Shown in pieces: positions 43,613-55,776 of a DNA stretch of 64,000 nucleotides. The DNA comes from Aquipseudomonas alcaligenes NBRC 14159 (GTDB lineage Bacteria > Pseudomonadota > Gammaproteobacteria > Pseudomonadales > Pseudomonadaceae): the NCBI RefSeq assembly GCF_000467105.1, contig NZ_BATI01000027.1:1-64000 (forward strand), given 5' to 3'. The notes under the pieces are model-generated. The model did no database searches. It was given only the letters and a program-made list of their open reading frames with translations, and was not told where the DNA came from. The stretch's first letter is position 1. Each line of letters starts with the position of its first letter. A program made the translations under genes and the position numbers.

Positions 43613-44758
43613 TTGCAGATTCAGGGTTATTTCGACCTGCGCTTCGAGGCGCTGAAAGACGCCTTCGCCGAACTGTTCGACGATCCGCAGGAACGAGGCG
43701 CTGCCCTGTGCGTGCAGGTCGGCGGCGAGACCGTCGTCGATATCTGGGCCGGTACCGCCGATAAGGACGGTGCGCAGGCTTGGCACAGCGACACCATCCT
43801 CAACCTGTTCTCCTGCACCAAGACCTTCGCCGCCGTCGCCGCCCTGCAGCTGGTAGAGCAGGGCAAGCTCGAACTGGACGCTCCCGTGGCCCGCTGGTGG
43901 CCGGAGTTTGCTGCCGCCGGCAAGGAGCGCGTGACCTTGCGCCAGCTGCTTAGCCATCGCGCCGGCCTGCCGGCCCTGCATGCACCGCTGCCGGCCGAGG
44001 CGCTGTACGACTGGGCGCAGATGACCAGCGCGCTGGCTGCGGAGCGCCCCTGGTGGACGCCCGGCGAGACCCATGGCTATTCACCGATCACCTATGGCTG
44101 GCTGGTCGGCGAGCTGTTGCGCCGGGCCGACGGCCGCGGCCCGGGCGAATCCATCGTCGCGCGCATCGCGCGGCCGCTGGGGCTCGACTTCCACGTTGGC
44201 CTGGCCGACGAGGAGTTTCCGCGCGTCGCCCATATCGCCCGCAAGAAGGGCGACATGGGCGATGCCGCCGCCCAGCGCCTGCTCAAATGCATGATGAGCG
44301 AACCGGCGTCGCTGACCACCCGTGCCTTCGCCAATCCGCCGTCTATTCTCACCAGTACCAACAAGCCGGAATGGCGGCGCATGCAACAGCCGGCGGCCAA
44401 TGGCCACGGCAATGCCCGCGCGCTCGCCGGCTTCTACGCAGCCCTGCTGGACGGCCGCCTGCTGGAGCCGGAGCTGCTTGGCGAGATGACCCGCGAACAT
44501 TCATGCGGTGAAGACCGCACCCTGTTGACCGCCACCCGCCTGGGGCTGGGCTGCATGCTCGACCAGCCGGATGTGGCCAATGCCACCTATGGCCTGGGTC
44601 CGAAGGCCTTCGGCCACCCGGGGGCGGGCGGCTCCGTCGGTTTCGCCGACCCTGACCGCGACGTCGCCTTCGGCTTCGTCACCAATAGTCTCGGACCATA
44701 TGTACTCATGGACCCGCGCGCGCAGAAACTGGCGCGAACGCTGGGCCGTTGCCTGTAA
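43613..44758 (+). CDS. Serine hydrolase, beta-lactamase class C / EstB-like esterase
   Basis: The 381-aa enzyme has the SxxK catalytic motif SCTK near residues 66-69, the Tyr of GYSPITYG near 157-164 and a C-terminal HPGAGGS block near 343 in place of KTG, the usual esterase variant. There is no signal peptide, so it is cytosolic. Start is TTG 43613: GAGGAG stands seven bases before it and no ATG fits. Its natural ester substrate is unknown. Confidence 0.88.
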   Translation: MQIQGYFDLRFEALKDAFAELFDDPQERGAALCVQVGGETVVDIWAGTADKDGAQAWHSDTILNLFSCTKTFAAVAALQLVEQGKLELDAPVARWWPEFAAAGKERVTLRQLLSHRAGLPALHAPLPAEALYDWAQMTSALAAERPWWTPGETHGYSPITYGWLVGELLRRADGRGPGESIVARIARPLGLDFHVGLADEEFPRVAHIARKKGDMGDAAAQRLLKCMMSEPASLTTRAFANPPSILTSTNKPEWRRMQQPAANGHGNARALAGFYAALLDGRLLEPELLGEMTREHSCGEDRTLLTATRLGLGCMLDQPDVANATYGLGPKAFGHPGAGGSVGFADPDRDVAFGFVTNSLGPYVLMDPRAQKLARTLGRCL

Positions 44759-44781
44759 CTTGCTTGGGGGAAGATCTGACC

Positions 44782-45489
44782 ATGCATAAGAAAACACTCG
44801 TCCTGCTCTGCTGCCTGAGCCTCGCCGCCTGCGCCAACTCCGACAAGAAGGAGGGCGCCGCCAGCAGCTGGTGGCCGTTCGGCGACAGTGAGAAGCCGGT
44901 GGCAGCCGCCAAGAAGGCGCCGCCGAAGATCAACCACGAAGTCACCAACGCCTGGCTGGACGAGTATGAACCGCGCCTGAAGGCCGCCCTCAGCGGTAGC
45001 AAGATGGAGCTGGAGCGCCGCGAGAATGTGCTGGTGGTGACCGCTCCGGTGGACAGCTCGTTCAACCCGGATCGCCCGAGCATGCTGATGCCGGCCGTGC
45101 TCGGCCCGTTCACCAAGGTGGCCAAGATCCTCGAGAAGGACCCGCGCACCGGCGTGCTGATCCTCGGTCATGCCGACAGCCGCGGCCAGCTGGACGCCAA
45201 CTTCAAGCTCAGCGAGGACCGCGCCAAGGCCGTCGCCTCGATCTTCCGCCTGAGCGGTCTGCAGCGTGATCGCCTGCTGCTCAAGGGGGTCGGCTCGGAC
45301 ATGCCGCGCGCGGCCAACGACAGCAATGCCGGTCGTGCCCTGAACCGCCGCGTGGAGATCGTCCTGACGCCGAAGCCGACCCTGGTGGCGCTGCTGGCCA
45401 AGTACAACCAGCCGGCGCCGGTGGGCGCCGCCAATCTGCCGGTGGCCCAGGTTGCCGCAGATCAAAAGAAAAAGGACAAGGCCCAGTAA
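44782..45489 (+). CDS. OmpA-family lipoprotein (third OmpA gene in the window)
   Basis: A 235-aa protein with lipobox SLAAC, a charged linker and an OmpA domain ([22 protein letters not shown] near residues 133-154, with Asp and Arg at the peptidoglycan-binding positions). It lacks the GAIESS segment of the two tandem OmpA genes, so it is not a recent copy. It is followed by pdxH, an order like PAO1 PA1048-1049 as I recall. Confidence 0.9.
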   Translation: MHKKTLVLLCCLSLAACANSDKKEGAASSWWPFGDSEKPVAAAKKAPPKINHEVTNAWLDEYEPRLKAALSGSKMELERRENVLVVTAPVDSSFNPDRPSMLMPAVLGPFTKVAKILEKDPRTGVLILGHADSRGQLDANFKLSEDRAKAVASIFRLSGLQRDRLLLKGVGSDMPRAANDSNAGRALNRRVEIVLTPKPTLVALLAKYNQPAPVGAANLPVAQVAADQKKKDKAQ

Positions 45490-45520
45490 GCTCGCGACAT
45501 CACTGGAAGAGGATGTGCGC

Positions 45521-46168
45521 ATGACCCAGACCCTTGCCGACATGCGTCGCGACTACACCCGCGACGGACTCGACGAAGCCCAGGCCCCGGCCGAACCTTT
45601 CGCCCTGTTCCGTCGCTGGTTCGACGACGCGGTCAAGACCGAGCAGCTGCCGGTCGAGCCCAACGCCATGACCCTGGCCACGGTCGACGAGGAGGGGCGC
45701 CCGCATTGTCGGGTGCTGCTGCTCAAGGGCCTGGACGAGCGCGGCTTCACCTTCTTCAGTAACTACGACAGCGCCAAGGGCCAGCAGCTGGCCGCACGGC
45801 CCTTCGCCGCGATGACCTTCTTCTGGCCCAGCCTGGAGCGCCAGGTGCGCATCGAAGGGCGGGTGGAGAGAGTCTCGGCGCAGGAGTCGGATGCCTACTT
45901 CCAGGTGCGCCCGTTGGGCAGCCGCCTGGGCGCCTGGGCGTCGCCGCAGAGCCGGGTGATCAAGGATCGCGAGGAGCTGCAGCAATTGCTGGCCGACACC
46001 GAGCGGCGCTTCCTTGATCGTGCCCCGGAGTGCCCGCCGCACTGGGGTGGCTATCGCCTGCTGGCCGAGCGCATCGAGTTCTGGCAGGGGCGTTCCAGCC
46101 GCCTGCACGATCGCCTCAACTATCGCCTGCAGGGTGACGCCTGGCTGCGCGAGCGCCTGGCGCCCTGA
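45521..46168 (+). CDS. pdxH: Pyridoxamine 5'-phosphate oxidase PdxH
   Basis: PdxH oxidises PNP and PMP to pyridoxal phosphate using FMN and oxygen. The 215-aa protein shows [10 protein letters not shown] near residue 10, [27 protein letters not shown] (FMN-binding; positions 62-88), and the C-terminal signature RLHDRLNYR near 200. The ATG at 45521 follows GAAGAGG. PLP made here would serve the CobC and Cds1-type enzymes, though no link is implied. Confidence 0.97.
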   Translation: MTQTLADMRRDYTRDGLDEAQAPAEPFALFRRWFDDAVKTEQLPVEPNAMTLATVDEEGRPHCRVLLLKGLDERGFTFFSNYDSAKGQQLAARPFAAMTFFWPSLERQVRIEGRVERVSAQESDAYFQVRPLGSRLGAWASPQSRVIKDREELQQLLADTERRFLDRAPECPPHWGGYRLLAERIEFWQGRSSRLHDRLNYRLQGDAWLRERLAP

Positions 46169-46183
46169 TGCCACGCCTGCTGC

Positions 46184-47269
46184 ATGCTTGAGCTCGACTC
46201 CGCCCTGGCGCAGCACATCGTCGACCGCGCCATGGCCATCCTGCCGCACAACATCAATGTGATGGATGCGCAGGGCATGATCATCGGCAGCGGTGACCCG
46301 GCCCGGCTGCATACCCGCCATGAGGGTGCGCAGCTGGTGCTGGCCAACCGCCGGGTGGTGGAAATCGACGAACAGGCTGCCGCCTGTCTGCGTGGCGTGC
46401 GCCCCGGGGTGAACCTGCCTTTGCTGCATGCCGATCAGCTGATTGGCGTGCTCGGCATCACCGGTGCGCCGGATACCGTGCGGCCCTACGCCGAGCTAGT
46501 GCGCATGGCCGCCGAGATGCTGGTCGAACAGCGCCAGCTGCAGGCCGAGCGGCATTGGCAGCGGCACCAGCTGGAAACCTGGCTGCGCCAGATCGCTGAT
46601 AGCAGCATCAACCTGACCCAGTTGCAGGCCGAGGCGGAACGTATCGGCCTGCAGCTGGCCTGGCCGCGCCAACTGGTGCTGCTGGAGCTGGCCGAGGAGG
46701 GCGACCAGGCCCGTGCGCTGAGCGCTCTGGCAGGCAAAGCCGAGCAATGCGGCCCGTTCGGAGTGCGTCAGCTGCTGCTGTGCCGGCCCTACCAGAGTGG
46801 TCGTGATGCGGCCTGGCTGGCGCAGCTCGACAGCCGTGGGCTGGGCGTGCAGCGCCTGCTGTGCAGCGATGAGCTTTACGGCTTTGCCGATCTGCGCGAA
46901 GCGGCCCTGGCCCTGCGTGATCTGCATGCCTATGCCAGGTCGCGGCAGCCTGAACTGCGTGTGCTGCGCCTGCCGGATCACCGCCTGCAGGCGTTTTTGC
47001 ATGGGCGCCGTCAGGACTGGTCCGTGCAGCGCTGGCTGGCTCCGCTGCGCCGGGTGCTGGCGCAGGATAGTCAGGGCCAGTTGCGCCAGACCCTGCTTGC
47101 CTGGTGCCGGCACGACGGGCATCCACAGGCCTGTGCCGACGAGCTGGGCATCCATCGCAACACGCTGCGCTACCGCCTGGAGCGCATCGGCGAGCTCAGT
47201 GGTCTGGATCTGGCTCGCCGGGATCAGCGCCTGCTGTTCACCCTGGGTCTGGAGCTGTTGGACGACTGA
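46184..47269 (+). CDS. cdaR: CdaR-family sugar diacid regulator
   Basis: A 361-aa activator with an N-terminal sugar-diacid-binding domain (MLELDSALAQHIVDRAMAI) and a C-terminal PucR-type helix-turn-helix (ACADELGIHRNTLRYRLERIGELSGLDL, near residues 319-346). In E. coli CdaR switches on uptake and use of glucarate/galactarate/glycerate. Here it sits directly before gntP and a glycerate kinase, so it probably senses glycerate or a hexarate. It begins 16 bases past pdxH. Confidence 0.93.
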   Translation: MLELDSALAQHIVDRAMAILPHNINVMDAQGMIIGSGDPARLHTRHEGAQLVLANRRVVEIDEQAAACLRGVRPGVNLPLLHADQLIGVLGITGAPDTVRPYAELVRMAAEMLVEQRQLQAERHWQRHQLETWLRQIADSSINLTQLQAEAERIGLQLAWPRQLVLLELAEEGDQARALSALAGKAEQCGPFGVRQLLLCRPYQSGRDAAWLAQLDSRGLGVQRLLCSDELYGFADLREAALALRDLHAYARSRQPELRVLRLPDHRLQAFLHGRRQDWSVQRWLAPLRRVLAQDSQGQLRQTLLAWCRHDGHPQACADELGIHRNTLRYRLERIGELSGLDLARRDQRLLFTLGLELLDD

Positions 47270-47285
47270 CTGTGCGCTTGCACAG
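47270..47285. promoter_or_regulatory. Inverted repeat, candidate CdaR site 1
   Basis: CTGTGC-GCTT-GCACAG is a 16-bp dyad right after the cdaR stop and ahead of gntP. It is too short and lacks a T-tract for a terminator. Confidence 0.35.
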
Positions 47286-47327
47286 TAATCGTCGGTCGAG
47301 CACGCGCGTGACTGGTGCGTTCGCATA

Positions 47328-47340
47328 GGGACGTCGTCCC
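47328..47340. promoter_or_regulatory. Inverted repeat, candidate CdaR site 2
   Basis: GGGACG-T-CGTCCC, a perfect 13-bp dyad in the gap before gntP. Its position upstream of the start fits an activator or repressor site. Confidence 0.35.
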
Positions 47341-47391
47341 GGATGCCGCCGCACAATGGCCCTCCCTAATAACAACAATGAGGAATAGGCC

Positions 47392-48750
47392 ATGCTTCTG
47401 GTCCTGATCCTGGTGGCGCTGATTGCCTTCATCGTGCTGTCCACCACCCGTCTCAAACTGCATCCCTTCCTGGCATTGCTGGCGGCTGCCTTCATCGCCG
47501 GCTTCGCCTACCAGCTGCCCAGCGCCGAGATCGTCAAGACCATCACCGGCGGATTCGGCAGCATCCTCGGCTACATCGGCATCGTCATCGTGCTCGGCAC
47601 CGTCATCGGGGTGATCCTCGAACGCAGCGGTGCGGCTATCACCATGGCGGAAACGGTGATCAAGCTGCTCGGCGAGCGCTTCCCGACCCTGACCATGTCG
47701 ATCATCGGCTACCTGGTGTCGATCCCGGTGTTCTGCGACTCCGGCTACGTCATCCTCAACTCGCTGAAGAACGCCCTAGCCGCGCGCATGAAGGTCTCCG
47801 TGGTGGCGATGAGCGTGGCGCTGGCCACCGGCCTCTACGCCACCCATACCTTCGTGCCGCCGACTCCCGGCCCGATCGCCGCCGCCGGCAACCTGGGGCT
47901 GGATGCCAGCCTGGGGCTGGTGATCGCGGTGGGCCTGCTGGTGGCCTTCGTCACCGCCATGGCCGGCATGTGGTGGGCCAATCGCTTCATCGGCAAGGAC
48001 ATCGCCCTGGAGGACGACGGCCTGCCGCTGCCGGCCGCCGAGGACTTCGCCGCGCTGAAGGCACGCTACGGCAAGCTGCCCAGCGCCTTCCAGGCGTTCG
48101 CGCCGATCTTCGTGCCGATCCTGCTGATCTGCCTGGGCTCGATTGCGGTGTTCCCCAGCAAACCGCTGGGCGAGGGCTTCGTGCTCACCGCGCTGACCTT
48201 CCTCGGCCAGCCGGTGGTGGCACTACTGGTCGGCCTGGCGCTGGCCTGCAGCCTGCTCAAGAGCCAGGACAAGCGCAAGGAGTTCCATGATCACGTGGTC
48301 GAGGGCCTGGTGCAGGCGGCACCGATCCTGCTGATCACAGGTGCCGGTGGTGCCTTCGGCGCGGTGCTCAAGGTCACGCCGCTGGGCGACTACCTGGGCA
48401 GCACCCTGTCGGCGCTGGGCATCGGCCTGTTCATGCCGTTCGTGGTGGCCGCCGCGCTGAAGAGCGCCCAGGGTTCGACCACGGTGGCCCTGGTCACCAC
48501 GTCCGCGCTGGTTGCACCGATGCTCGGCCAGCTCGGCCTGGACAGCGAGATGGGTCGCGTGCTCACCGTGATGGCCATCGGTGCGGGCGCCATGACCGTG
48601 TCCCATGCCAACGACAGCTTCTTCTGGGTGGTCACCCAGTTCAGTCGCATGCCGGTGGCGGTGGCCTATCGCGCGCAGACGGTCGCTACCCTGATCCAGG
48701 GCCTGGCCGGCATCATCACCGTCTGGCTGCTCAGCCTGGTTCTGCTGTAA
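47392..48750 (+). CDS. GntP-family gluconate/glycerate permease
   Basis: This 452-aa inner membrane permease has around twelve helices and the GntP signature segments SIPVFCDSGYVIL near residue 120 and FVPPTPGPIAAAGNLG near 155. It is an H+ symporter for gluconate-like acids; the adjoining glycerate kinase and CdaR suggest glycerate or a close relative. RBS GAGGAATAGG precedes the ATG. Confidence 0.93.
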   Translation: MLLVLILVALIAFIVLSTTRLKLHPFLALLAAAFIAGFAYQLPSAEIVKTITGGFGSILGYIGIVIVLGTVIGVILERSGAAITMAETVIKLLGERFPTLTMSIIGYLVSIPVFCDSGYVILNSLKNALAARMKVSVVAMSVALATGLYATHTFVPPTPGPIAAAGNLGLDASLGLVIAVGLLVAFVTAMAGMWWANRFIGKDIALEDDGLPLPAAEDFAALKARYGKLPSAFQAFAPIFVPILLICLGSIAVFPSKPLGEGFVLTALTFLGQPVVALLVGLALACSLLKSQDKRKEFHDHVVEGLVQAAPILLITGAGGAFGAVLKVTPLGDYLGSTLSALGIGLFMPFVVAAALKSAQGSTTVALVTTSALVAPMLGQLGLDSEMGRVLTVMAIGAGAMTVSHANDSFFWVVTQFSRMPVAVAYRAQTVATLIQGLAGIITVWLLSLVLL

Positions 48751-48793
48751 TTCCCGGCGGCGCTGCCGGCGCCGCTTCGCTCGAAGGTTGCCT

Positions 48794-49927
48794 ATGAAGA
48801 TTGTCATCGCTCCAGACTCCTTCAAGGAGAGTCTGTCCGCCCCCGAGGTGGCCGCCGCCATTGCGCGCGGCTGGCGCCAGGTGTTTCCCGAGGCCGAGCT
48901 GCTGCTGCGGCCGATGGCCGACGGCGGCGAGGGCACGGTCGATGCGGTGCTGGCCGCCACCGGCGGCGAACGTCGCGAATGCCGGGTGTGCGGGCCGCTG
49001 GGGGAGCCGGTGCTGGCCCACTGGGGCTGGCTGGGGGAGGGCACGGCGGTGCTCGAGATGGCGTCTGCCAGTGGCCTGCACCATGTGCCGCGTGACCGTC
49101 GTGATGCCACCGTCACCACCAGCCTGGGCACCGGCGAACTGATTCGCGCGGCTCTGGATGCCGGTGCTACGCGCATCATCCTCGGCCTGGGTGGCAGTGC
49201 CACCAATGACGGCGGTGCGGGTTTGCTGCAGGCCTTGGGGGTGCGCTTTCTCGATGCCCGGGAGGTTGAGCTGCCGCCCGGCGGCGCGGCCCTGGCGCGG
49301 CTGGTGCGCATCGATGTTGGCGGCCTGGACCCGCGCCTGCTGCAGGCGCGGCTGGAGGTCGCCGCCGATGTCGACAATCCCCTTTGCGGTCCGCGGGGCG
49401 CATCGCGGGTGTTCGGCCCGCAGAAGGGCGCCGATCCACAGCAGGTGGAGCAGCTCGACGCCGCGCTGGAGCATTACGCGCGGCTAGTCGCGGCCACCCT
49501 GGGCGAGGATCACAGCCGTCACCCTGGCGTCGGTGCCGCCGGTGGCCTGGGCTTTGCCGCCAGGGCGTTCCTGCATGCGGGCTTTCGTCCGGGCATCGAG
49601 CTGGTGGCCGAGCTGTCCGGCCTGGCCGATGCCGTCGAGGGGGCTGACCTGGTGATCACCGGCGAGGGGCGTCTCGATTCGCAGAGCCTGCACGGCAAGA
49701 CCCCGGTGGGAGTGGCGCGCATCGCACGCGCCGCAGGCGTGCCGGTGGTGGCGCTGGCGGGCAGCCTGGGCGAGGACTACCAGGCCCTCTATGCGGCGGG
49801 TATCGACGCCGCCTTTGCCCTCAGTCCAGGTCCGCAAAGCCTGGAACAGGCCATGACAGGCGCGGCGGCCGAGCTGCAGGCGCGCGCCTGCGACCTGGCG
49901 CGGCTGTGGCGCCTGGCGCGCGGCTAG
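48794..49927 (+). CDS. Glycerate kinase (GarK type)
   Basis: The 377-aa kinase phosphorylates glycerate (usually to the 2-phosphate) with ATP. Its type I motifs are APDSFKESLSAPEVAAAI (residues 6-23), DGGEGTVDA near 50, and GLGGSATNDGGAG near 130. ATG 48794 is preceded by CGAAGG. Its TAG overlaps, on the opposite strand, the TAG of a leftward gene in the palindrome CTAG. Confidence 0.94.
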   Translation: MKIVIAPDSFKESLSAPEVAAAIARGWRQVFPEAELLLRPMADGGEGTVDAVLAATGGERRECRVCGPLGEPVLAHWGWLGEGTAVLEMASASGLHHVPRDRRDATVTTSLGTGELIRAALDAGATRIILGLGGSATNDGGAGLLQALGVRFLDAREVELPPGGAALARLVRIDVGGLDPRLLQARLEVAADVDNPLCGPRGASRVFGPQKGADPQQVEQLDAALEHYARLVAATLGEDHSRHPGVGAAGGLGFAARAFLHAGFRPGIELVAELSGLADAVEGADLVITGEGRLDSQSLHGKTPVGVARIARAAGVPVVALAGSLGEDYQALYAAGIDAAFALSPGPQSLEQAMTGAAAELQARACDLARLWRLARG

Positions 49928-50166
49928 TTGCGCCGCTGCAAGTAGTCGCAGGCTGCCTGGTGCAGCCAGTCCTCCAGCTGGCCACGGCGGATGCCGCGGG
50001 TCTTGGCCTCGGCCAGGCGCTCGAGCATGTAGTCCTGCATGGCCGGGTTGCCGGCCGCCATGGACAGCGCCAGATCGCGCTCCATCCAGCGGCGGATGCG
50101 CACATACAGCCACCAGTGGAAGTACAGGCCGGCGATGGTGGTGATGGCGACTATGAAGTAGTCCAT
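49924..50166 (-). CDS. Small membrane protein, unknown function
   Basis: The 80-aa protein has an N-terminal transmembrane helix (YFIVAITTIAGLYFHWWLYV) followed by a basic, amphipathic cytosolic tail ending DYLQRRN. It resembles conserved Pseudomonas hypotheticals of this size. The start codon sits about 40 bases into the gap before slyB, and it converges on the glycerate kinase with overlapping stop codons. No function is proposed. Confidence 0.75.
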   Translation of the reverse strand: MDYFIVAITTIAGLYFHWWLYVRIRRWMERDLALSMAAGNPAMQDYMLERLAEAKTRGIRRGQLEDWLHQAACDYLQRRN

Positions 50167-50283
50167 GGCGGTTTCTCGAGACGATTACTCCGATCCTGCC
50201 CGTGGATCAGCGGAGTGTATAGCGGGCTCGATGTCGCACCCCGCATCTACACTGTCGGAGTTGGCAGCTTCTGCCGTTGGCGG

Positions 50284-50312
50284 GTGACACTCGGCGGGGC
50301 TCGCGGTCTAAT
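50284..50312 (+). promoter_or_regulatory. Candidate sigma-70 promoter of slyB
   Basis: GTGACA, 17-bp spacer, TCTAAT; the inferred start lies about 20 bases before the slyB ATG. Confidence 0.45.
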
Positions 50313-50340
50313 AGTCATCGCTCAAACTGGAGATAACCCG

Positions 50341-50805
50341 ATGCGCAATTCCAAGCTGTTCACCGCCACTGTCGTCGCCCTCAGCCTGGCTCTGGGCGGT
50401 TGTGCTTCGAGCCTGACCGGCGATACCTACAGTCGTGACGAGGCACGCAAGGTGCAGACCGTGCGCATGGGCACCATCGAGATGCTGCGGCCGGTGAAGA
50501 TCGAGGGCACCAAGACCCCGATCGGCGCGGGCGCGGGTGCGGTCATCGGCGGTGTGGCCGGCAGCGGCGTGGGCGGTGGCCGTGGTTCGGCCGTGGCGGC
50601 GGTGATTGGCGCCGTGGCCGGTGGCCTGTTGGGCGCCGCCACCGAGGAAGGGCTGACCCGCACCCAGGGCGTGGAGATCACCGTGCGCGAGGACGATGGC
50701 AGCCTGCGCGCCTATGTCCAGGCCGTGCAGGAGAACGAGATCTTCCGGGTTGGCGAGCGGGTTCGCATCATGACCGTCGACGGCACCAGCCGCGTCGCCC
50801 ACTGA
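50341..50805 (+). CDS. slyB: Outer membrane lipoprotein SlyB-like
   Basis: The 154-aa lipoprotein has lipobox LALGGC and a glycine-zipper membrane segment (GAGAGAVIGGVAGSGVGGGR, residues 61-80) followed by ITVREDDG. SlyB forms oligomers in the outer membrane and helps its stability under stress. The order glycerate kinase-slyB-sha is shared with PAO1 as I recall. A promoter-like pair lies upstream and a terminator just after. Confidence 0.93.
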   Translation: MRNSKLFTATVVALSLALGGCASSLTGDTYSRDEARKVQTVRMGTIEMLRPVKIEGTKTPIGAGAGAVIGGVAGSGVGGGRGSAVAAVIGAVAGGLLGAATEEGLTRTQGVEITVREDDGSLRAYVQAVQENEIFRVGERVRIMTVDGTSRVAH

Positions 50806-50810
50806 CTCCG

Positions 50811-50836
50811 CAAGGGCCCGGCAGTGCCGGGCCTTT
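50811..50836 (+). terminator. Intrinsic terminator after slyB
   Basis: AAGGGCCCGGCA and TGCCGGGCCTTT form a hairpin with a short T-run, five bases past the slyB stop. Confidence 0.75.
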
Positions 50837-51152
50837 GGCTTATCGGCCATGCTGCCGGGCAGGAGCAGCCTGCCGCTGACCGCCCGGATCGCGTGTTCCA
50901 GCCACAGGCTTTCAGGTCGTTCGGCCGGCGTCACCGCGCCGCCAGGTCGAGGGCAGGTGCATGGGCTGCGATGCTGCCGGAACACCCCTCGGACAGGCGC
51001 TCTCCTGCGAGCATAATGTAATAATTTATCTATGGCTTGGCCCTGATAGCTATGGATAATCGCTGCAGGCCCTTCGCCAACGAGGCTCTGCCGCGCGAGG
51101 AGATAGACGATTTGCCCAGGCCGTCAGGTTGGGGTCAGGATAGGGGAGATTC
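50837..51152. other. Long leader/promoter region of the sha operon
   Basis: No credible gene is seen in these 316 bases. CGGACA (50990-50995), a 16-bp spacer and CATAAT (51012-51017) form a candidate promoter, within an AT-rich patch (AATGTAATAATTTATC). It would give a leader of about 130 bases before shaA. Confidence 0.45.
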
Positions 51153-53947
<2,795 letters not shown>

Positions 53948-53948
<1 letters not shown>

Positions 53949-54292
53949 TGGAAGCGCTGTTTGCCGTCACCCTCGGTGTGCTCAGCGCCAGCGGCGTCTA
54001 CCTGCTGCTGCGCGGGCGCACCTTCCCGGTGGTGCTGGGCCTGACCCTGCTGTCCTACGCGGTCAACCTGTTCCTCTTCGCCATGGGCCGTCTGAGCGGC
54101 GACGTGGCGGTGATCGGGCAGAGCGCCAATCCGGCCGACCCGCTGCCGCAGGCGCTGGTGCTGACCGCCATCGTCATCGGCTTCGCCATGACCGCCTTCG
54201 TCGTGGTCCTCGCCCTGCGTGGCCTGGCCGAGCTGGGCAATGACCATGTCGATGGGCAGCCGGGGCATCCGGATGAGGAGCGCCTGTCTTGA
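53948..54292 (+). CDS. shaC: Na+/H+ antiporter subunit C, ShaC
   Basis: A 114-aa protein with three hydrophobic helices related to NuoK. The motif DPLPQALVLTAIVIGFAMTA near residue 63 is the Mrp-C/NuoK signature. Its ATG overlaps the shaA stop and its stop overlaps the shaD TTG, so all are translationally coupled. Confidence 0.95.
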
Positions 54293-55776
54293 GTCACTGG
54301 CCGATCCTGCCCATCCTGCTGCCGCTGTTCGCCGGCGCGCTGCTGCTCATCCTGCCGTCCCACGAGCGCCTCAAGCGCACGCTGTCGCTGCTTGCCACCC
54401 TGGCCCTGCTGCCGCTCAGCCTGTACCTGCTGCAGCTGGCGGACGACGGCCAGCTGCGCGTCTACGCCTTGGGCGACTGGCAGCCGCCGTTCGGCATCGT
54501 GCTGCTGCTCGACCGCCTCAGCGCGCTGCTGTTGCTGGCCACCGCGGTACTGGCGAGCGCCGCGCTGCTGTATGCACTGCGCGGCGACGACCGTCTCGGT
54601 CCGCGCTTCCATGCGCTGTTCCAGTTCCAGCTGCTGGGCATCAACGGCGCCTTCCTCACTGGCGACCTGTTCAACCTGTTCGTGTTCTTCGAGATCCTGC
54701 TGATCGCCTCCTATGCGCTGCTGCTGCACGGCCAGGGCGCGCAGCGGGTGAGGGCGGGGCTGCACTACGTGGTGCTCAACCTGACCGGCTCGGCGCTGTT
54801 CCTCATCGCCCTGGGCATGGTCTACGGCGCCAGCGGCACCCTGAACATGGCCGACCTGTCGCTGCGGGTGGCCCAGGCCAGTGGCGACCAGGTGCCGCTG
54901 CTGGCCGCCGCGGGCCTGCTCCTGCTGCTGGTGTTCGCCCTCAAGGCGGCGCTGCTGCCGCTGTACTTCTGGCTGCCGCGTGCCTACGCCTCTGCCAGCG
55001 CGCCGGTGGCGGCACTGTTCGCGATCATGACCAAGGTCGGCATCTACGCCATCCTGCGCCTGGCCACCCTGATGTTCGGCGCGGGCGCCGGCGAGCTGGC
55101 CCACCTGACCCAGGCCTGGCTCTGGCCGCTGGCCCTGGCCACGGTGGCACTGGGGGCCGTCGGCGTGCTGGCGGCGCGCAGCCTGCAGATGCTACTGGCC
55201 TACCTGGTGGTGGTGTCGGCCGGTACGCTGCTGGCGGCGGTTGCCAGCGGCACGCCGCAGGCGCATGCCGCCGGGCTCTATTACCTGTTGCACAGTACCT
55301 GGGTGGCGGGTGGCCTGTTCCTCCTCGCCGACCTCATCACCCGCCAGCGCGGCGACAAGGGTGGCGCCCTGGTGCAGGGGCCGGCGCTGCAGAATCCCGC
55401 ACTGCTCGGTGGCCTGTTCTTCTTCGGCGCTGTTGCGGTGATCGGTCTGCCGCCGCTGTCCGGCTTCCTCGGCAAGCTCTTGCTGCTGCAGGCGCAGCCT
55501 TCGCTGGCGCTGTGGGCCGTGTTGCTGCTCGGTGGTTTCGCCGTGCTGGTGGCCCTGAGCCGTGCCGGCAGTACGCTGTTCTGGCGGGTCGGCCTGAGCA
55601 GCCTGGACAGCGCCGAGCTGGATCATGGCCGCCTGGCTGCCTGCCTGTTGTTGCTGGTCTGCGCGCTGCTGCTGGTGCTGCTGGCGGCGCCGCTGCTGGA
55701 CTACGCGCAGGCCGCCGCCGCGCAGCTGCATGACCTGCCGCTATACCGTTCGATCATTGCGGAGGCCGCACCATGA
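54289..55776 (+). CDS. shaD: Na+/H+ antiporter subunit D, ShaD
   Basis: A 495-aa NuoN/NuoM-like membrane subunit, with FVFFEILLIASYALLLHG near residue 140 (functional Glu) and LYFWLPRAYASASAPVAALFAIMTK near 225-249. It is expected to carry one proton path of the antiporter. The start is TTG, overlapping the shaC stop; GAGGAG sits nine bases upstream and supports it. Confidence 0.95.
   Translation: MSHWPILPILLPLFAGALLLILPSHERLKRTLSLLATLALLPLSLYLLQLADDGQLRVYALGDWQPPFGIVLLLDRLSALLLLATAVLASAALLYALRGDDRLGPRFHALFQFQLLGINGAFLTGDLFNLFVFFEILLIASYALLLHGQGAQRVRAGLHYVVLNLTGSALFLIALGMVYGASGTLNMADLSLRVAQASGDQVPLLAAAGLLLLLVFALKAALLPLYFWLPRAYASASAPVAALFAIMTKVGIYAILRLATLMFGAGAGELAHLTQAWLWPLALATVALGAVGVLAARSLQMLLAYLVVVSAGTLLAAVASGTPQAHAAGLYYLLHSTWVAGGLFLLADLITRQRGDKGGALVQGPALQNPALLGGLFFFGAVAVIGLPPLSGFLGKLLLLQAQPSLALWAVLLLGGFAVLVALSRAGSTLFWRVGLSSLDSAELDHGRLAACLLLLVCALLLVLLAAPLLDYAQAAAAQLHDLPLYRSIIAEAAP

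Noticed and set aside
50824..51021. 65-codon rightward ORF before shaA
   Set aside because: Overlaps the slyB terminator and a promoter-like region; translation has no recognisable feature.
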